Source: Branchiostoma floridae
Lineage: Eukaryota > Chordata > Leptocardii > Amphioxiformes > Branchiostomatidae
Length of the DNA stretch: 21,931 nt
Reading direction: 5' to 3'
Assembly: GCF_000003815.2 (NCBI RefSeq)
Contig: NW_023365881.1
Coordinates: 73,925-95,855 of the forward strand
Shown here: in pieces, positions 17,859-21,931 of the stretch
Layout of the letters: each line of letters starts with the position of its first letter
Position numbering within the stretch: position 1 is the stretch's first letter
The notes under the pieces: model-generated
Seen by the model: the letters and a program-made list of their open reading frames with translations, nothing else
The model's database searches: none
Told to the model about the DNA's origin: nothing
Translations under genes and position numbers: made by a program

Positions 17859-18066
17859 CTCGTCCGTGTTGTCTGGAAGTACCGTAAAAAACCGCGTCTT
17901 TCGTACTGGAACAAACACTGCAGTCCTCACATCCGGTTTGGCGAAAGTCAAAGGTCAGAGGTCATAGACACCTGATTACCTCAGCTCGTGACCTCAGTAA
18001 CAGATTGCAGATTGACGGAGTTACGCTAGGAATAAATGTGTAGTAAAATGGCGATACATACATACT
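17859..18066 (-). promoter_or_regulatory. Inferred non-coding exon 1 and promoter of gene D
   Basis: The donor CACGGACGAG|GTAAGAGTG, ACCGGATGTGAG-like and GAGGTCACGAGCTGAGG motifs and CTCCGTCAATCTGC are conserved with copies A and B. In the TATA position it has TATGTATGTAT (18066-18055), a weaker box. Confidence 0.45.
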
Positions 18067-19416
18067 TTGCATTATCCAAGTCTTTTTGAGGATGGCAATT
18101 ACTAGTAGTGTTAATCGTGATTGCAATACACTGATGTTACCCTTTCTGTTACATCAGTTGACGTATTCAATATAATGGAAGTTTATTTGCAAGTTCTTAC
18201 CAAATGGCTAATTGCCAGTTATTCAATATATGCTATTGTCACTTCAAGAAACAATTGTACGTGAATTCAGAACGAAAATTCCTTCCTTATCTTTTACAGT
18301 ATAACAATAAAGTAGAATCAATCAAATGTAGTCGTTTACATCAAATCTATAATAAAACATTTATTCCTCAAAACTGAACATAAATGTTAGTGTACCCCCA
18401 CAATTCATGCTCAAAGAAATTAATGGTTAAAAAATATGTTTTCACATTGCATTGTTGATACCAACAAAAGAAAACCGATATCGAAGGTCCTCCCGGATTG
18501 CTGGGCGATTATGAACAAAATTGTTACACGTTTCAGTCATAAAGCTGATTACTGTTAAAACTCGCAGAAAACTCCCCATATTCGCTGTATATACAAATTG
18601 CTTATTGCATTACATCATAGAATACAATTGCATATAAGCTGCAGACACACATTGCATACTGTATTACATCATAGAATACAACAATTCGTGTACGAGTAGT
18701 GCATTTAATAGATATATACTTGTCCAAATTTTAACGTGTCAAAAACGTGTGTTAGCGCCAACGCTGAAGCTGGATAACAAATAAGTTCACCGAGACTCAA
18801 ACGTTGAGAAATATGACATTATGTTATATTCTAGACTCATGCTAATAAAGACTTACATAAAGCCTGTACTGATAAACATATTTTGCAATATCTTCTAACA
18901 CGTCTATTCTTTATCAGATAAGAGGTCACAATTCTTTTTTTCAACAACAAGAGAAGACTTGGTCCAAGGAAAATACTACCCTACAGCTTCATAAACTATG
19001 AAAGCTCCGGGACTGGAAAGTATGTTGTAAGACTTAAGTTTCCATCTTTCTGGCGTTGCAGAAGGATAAAATTTTCCCTGATTGACCCTATCATGTAAAT
19101 TAGAACAAAAAGTCAGTAACACTTGGGTCAGATGTTACTAACGTTTTTTTTTTTCTAAATGGACACACAACCTGAATTTCTAAGCGGCGAAACAGTCAGC
19201 TTGCTCTGATTTGAAAATCAGCTTGCAGGCCGAGTTGAGCTTTTATGAAGAAATAAAGGTTCAAACTAACAATGTGTGTTGCCCTGTACCCACACTCCCC
19301 AAGGCTTCTCACAAGTGTGTTTTGTTACATGGATGTTCAAATAGGATTTCCGTGCTGCAGAATAGTCACACTGGTCACACTTGTAGAATCTATATGCAGC
19401 GTGAGTTTTGATATAT
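18067..19416 (-). repeat. Spacer and 3' flank of gene E with finger remnants
   Basis: 18067-19050 aligns with copies A and B of the duplicated block. A possible distant AATAAA (minus) lies at 18365-18360. From 19416 down to about 19270, finger code continues out of frame with gene E (FYKCDQCDYSAARKSYLNIH, VTKHTCEKP, then a deletion). A weaker remnant lies at 19165-19200. No intact gene. Confidence 0.65.
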
Positions 19417-21177
19417 TCAGACAATTAATTCTTTGTGGCTGCCCTGTGACTGGTCACACATGTAGGGTTTCTCTAGGGTATGTTCTCTCAAGTGGTCATC
19501 CAAATAGGATTTCCGTGCTGCAGAAAAGTCACACTGGTCACACTTGTTGGGTTTTTCACCTGTGTGGGTTCTTACATGTTTGGTGAGGTCTGACTTGTGA
19601 GCTGTCCTGTACCCGCACTCCCCGCACATGTAGGGTTTCTCTCCGGTGTGTTTTGCTAGATGAATATCCAAACTGTACTTATGTGCAGCAGAATAGTCAC
19701 ACTGGTCACACTTGTAGGGTTTCTCCCCTGTATGAGTTCTCATGTGGTTAGATAAGGAAGATTTTTGATTTGTCCTGTACCCACACTCCCCACACATATA
19801 TGGTTTCTCACCGATGTGTTTCTCTACATGTTGGTGTAAAGTGGATTTCCTTGTTGCAGAATAGTCACACTGGTCACACTTGAAGGGTTTTCCCCCGGTA
19901 TGAGTTCTCATATGCTTGGATAAGTTAGACTTGCAAGCTGCCCTGTACCCACACTCGCCACACATGTAGGGCTTTTCACCTGTGTGTCTGGCTAGATGTA
20001 GGTCCAAATGGGACTTCCGTGCAGCAGAATAGTCACACTGGTCACACTTGTAGGGTTTGTTTCCAGTGTGTCTTGCCAGATGAATGTTGAAACTGGATTT
20101 TTGTGTAGTAGAATAGTCACATTGGTCACACTTGTAGAGTTTCTCTCCTGTATGGCGCTTCACATGAGCTGATAAGGTAGATTTTCGTGCTGCAGAATAG
20201 TCACACAGGTCACACTTGTAGGGTTTTTCCCCTGTGTGAGTCTTCATATGTCGGGATAAGCTAGCCCTTAGAGCTGTCCTGTACCCACACTCCCCACACA
20301 TGTAGGGCTTTTGACCAGTGTGTTTTGTCATGTGGTCATCCAAAGTGGATTGCTCTGCTGCAGAATAGTCACACTGGTCACACTTGTAGGGCTTTTCTCC
20401 AGTATGTGTTCTCATATGTCTTAATAAGGTAGATTTCCGAGTTGTCCTGAACCCACACTCACCACACATATAAGGTTTCTCACCGGTGTGTTTTGTTAGG
20501 TGTCGGACCAAATTAAATTTTTGTGCAGCAGAATAATCACACTGGTCACACTTGTAGGGTTTTTCTCCAGTATGGATTCTTATATGTCTGGATAAGTCAG
20601 ACTTCAGAGATGTTCTGTAGCCACACTCCTCACACATGTAGGGTTTCTCTCCAGTGTGTTTTACTAGATGTCGGTCCAAATCACATTTTTGTGCAGCAGA
20701 ATAATCACACTGGTCACACTTGTAGGGTTTTTCTCCAGTATGTTTTGCCAGATGAATCTCCAAACTGAACTTACGTCCTGTAGAATAGTCACACTGGTGA
20801 CACTTGTAGGGTTTTTCACCAGTATGGGTTCGCATATGTTCGTATAAGGTATATTTCCGAGCTGTCCTGTACCCACACTCCCCACACATGTATGGTTTGT
20901 TACCAGCGTGTTTTGCTAGATGCTTGTCCAGAGTAGATTTCAGTGCTGCAGAATAGTCACACTTCCCAGCCATGTAGGGTTTCTCACCGGTGTGTTTTGT
21001 CAGATGCTTGTCCAAATGGGATTTCCGTGCTGTCGCATAGTCACACTGGTCACACTTGTAGGGCTTTTCTCCTTCTGTCTCGTCCCCAGGATGGCCAGGA
21101 CGCAAACCTCCAGTCTCGTTCCCCGAGTACCCAGGATGCAGACCTCCAGTAGAGCCTCCACATCTGGGACTGGCCAT
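19417..21177 (-). CDS. C2H2 zinc-finger protein E, 19 fingers (586 aa)
   Basis: Predicted nuclear DNA-binding protein; family role inferred. The ATG at 21177 lies just after an acceptor-like CTCAACAG and AAAAGGA (exon from 21184). The leader is MASPRCGGSTGG with two repeats (LHPGYSGNETGG, LRPGHPGDETEG), running straight into the fingers. Nineteen 28-residue fingers follow. Finger 2 reads YMAGKC, so its first zinc cysteine is alanine. The strict alternation is broken at fingers 4-5 and at 11-13, where three YKCD.CDYS fingers are adjacent; finger 13 is extra compared with B. Fingers 7-12 and 14 match B fingers 3-9, including the unusual TGQKP linker. Finger 19 starts NKCDQC. The C-terminus (YMCDQSQGSHKELIV) is a finger start joined to a frame-shifted copy of the tail that gene B reads as VTSDDRAAGKN. 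Non-coding exon 1, if present, lies beyond the window. Confidence 0.88.
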   Translation of the reverse strand: MASPRCGGSTGGLHPGYSGNETGGLRPGHPGDETEGEKPYKCDQCDYATARKSHLDKHLTKHTGEKPYMAGKCDYSAALKSTLDKHLAKHAGNKPYMCGECGYRTARKYTLYEHMRTHTGEKPYKCHQCDYSTGRKFSLEIHLAKHTGEKPYKCDQCDYSAAQKCDLDRHLVKHTGEKPYMCEECGYRTSLKSDLSRHIRIHTGEKPYKCDQCDYSAAQKFNLVRHLTKHTGEKPYMCGECGFRTTRKSTLLRHMRTHTGEKPYKCDQCDYSAAEQSTLDDHMTKHTGQKPYMCGECGYRTALRASLSRHMKTHTGEKPYKCDLCDYSAARKSTLSAHVKRHTGEKLYKCDQCDYSTTQKSSFNIHLARHTGNKPYKCDQCDYSAARKSHLDLHLARHTGEKPYMCGECGYRAACKSNLSKHMRTHTGGKPFKCDQCDYSATRKSTLHQHVEKHIGEKPYMCGECGYRTNQKSSLSNHMRTHTGEKPYKCDQCDYSAAHKYSLDIHLAKHTGEKPYMCGECGYRTAHKSDLTKHVRTHTGEKPNKCDQCDFSAARKSYLDDHLREHTLEKPYMCDQSQGSHKELIV

Positions 21178-21184
21178 TCCTTTT

Positions 21185-21931
21185 CTGTTGAGTGACAACA
21201 AATGGTAGAAGGAAAATCAGGGCTCGAAATCATTTTGGGGATTAGGTGCACTGGTGCACCCAACCTAGAAAATTGGGTACACCAAAAATATTTTGGGTGC
21301 ACCATATAAGATAAAGTTGAATATCAGAATAAAATAATTGCAAACCTACTAAGTAATTTGAACGCTAGTAATTTGAACGAGCCCTTCAGAAATCGGAACA
21401 GGGATAGTTGATTTGACATTATCACGCTGTTTCTAAGGTCTCATAACACAGTATTAATACGCGACCCCCGTCCCCAAAAGTAGTACGGGTTAAAATAGTT
21501 CCCCGCAGAACTGGCAAAGGCCGTAGTTATTCTTGCGTGTACAACATCGAGGTGGAGTCTGTGGTGAATAGTAGAGGAATACATCGGTGTTCATACTATA
21601 TAAGTTGAATCACGCTGCTTTTTCGGCCGGCGGGAATTTGCGCCTTGATATGTTACCGGCACTTCCTGTTCGCCGCCTGCAGTTCCATGACCTCCGCTGG
21701 GGGTCAAATCAAAGTGTCTATTACAAAGAAACGAGCCGGCAAAGCTATGCTCATTTTCAGATATTTTGTAGTCTGTACCCTCAACTTCAACATATTAAAT
21801 TCTTGTAAATTGTATCTGCACCCTACTATTGATTTTGAGTCGTCGAACCACCTTACTTTGGGGTCCTTAACCATGTAAATCCCCATAGGCGAAAAACTGT
21901 GTTCTGAGACCTCTAACATCCAGGAATGTAA
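21185..21931. other. Upstream region of gene E
   Basis: By analogy with A-D this is intron 1 of gene E, but the window ends before any GTAAGAGTG donor block. It contains a hAT-like end at 21218. 21320-21931 shows no gene; CACTTCCTG and TGACCTCC motifs near 21660-21700 are not informative alone. Two overlapping short frames at 21587-21919 resemble nothing I know. Confidence 0.5.
21218..21310 (+). mobile_element. Putative hAT-type transposon end
   Basis: Starts CAGGGCTCGAAATC, a terminus typical of some hAT elements. It is followed by GGTGCACTGGTGCACC and further GGGTGCACC repeats, which form small hairpins. No opposite terminus or 8-bp target duplication was found, so it may be truncated. Confidence 0.4.

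Noticed and set aside
1-21931. KRAB, SCAN, BTB, ZAD or SET domain linked to the fingers
   Set aside because: None is visible in the leaders, spacers or neighbouring frames; an effector exon outside the window cannot be excluded.

Overview
The window looks like metazoan nuclear DNA, most probably a cephalochordate (amphioxus, Branchiostoma type). This is inferred from intron-bearing genes, AT-rich non-coding DNA full of short inverted-repeat elements, a tRNA-like SINE, and long C2H2 zinc-finger arrays of the two-finger style YKCDQCDYSAA / YMCGECGYRTA. No species can be proven from the sequence alone. One assembly gap (100 N) lies at 16421-16520.

The backbone is a head-to-tail tandem array of five paralogous C2H2 zinc-finger genes, all on the minus strand. 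From right to left they are E (19417-21177, 19 fingers), D (14690-16120, 14 fingers), C (8540-9666 plus 10019-10133, 10 fingers), B (4449-6146, 16 fingers) and A (only its 5' end, 1-174, frame-shifted). Each coding exon is preceded by a 3' splice site just before the ATG. About 0.6-2.7 kb further upstream, four of the genes have a copy of a conserved block with an identical GTAAGAGTG-type 5' splice site. I infer a non-coding first exon, with a TATA-like box in two copies, spliced to a coding exon. All genes share a short N-terminal leader made of a variable number of 12-residue GLCPGHPGNET repeats that I do not recognise as a named domain. Genes C and D add a KTGSSSQ spacer before the fingers; B and E do not.

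The 3' ends of all four complete genes are eroded: stops or frameshifts fall in or near finger linkers, and recognisable finger remnants continue downstream in broken frames. The conserved flanks show that whole blocks (3' flank, intergenic DNA, promoter, exon 1, intron) were duplicated together. One junction near 3713-3790 looks like an unequal exchange that removed a gene.

Mobile elements fill the introns and spacers. A 2.1-kb element with perfect 26-bp terminal inverted repeats (1614-3712) carries six copies of GGGGTACGGACGGGACA. There is an old inverted-repeat MITE in the introns of A, B and (partly) C, and a TTAA-flanked MITE at 6421-6952. A nested pair of elements lies at 10919-12481, with the inner one flanked by ACCGGT. 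Intron 1 of D holds a ~190-bp degenerate satellite containing the assembly gap. A hAT-like end lies at 21218. The genes are expected to encode nuclear sequence-specific DNA-binding proteins. Their expansion beside many transposons invites comparison with vertebrate zinc-finger/transposon arms races, but nothing in the sequence shows their targets.
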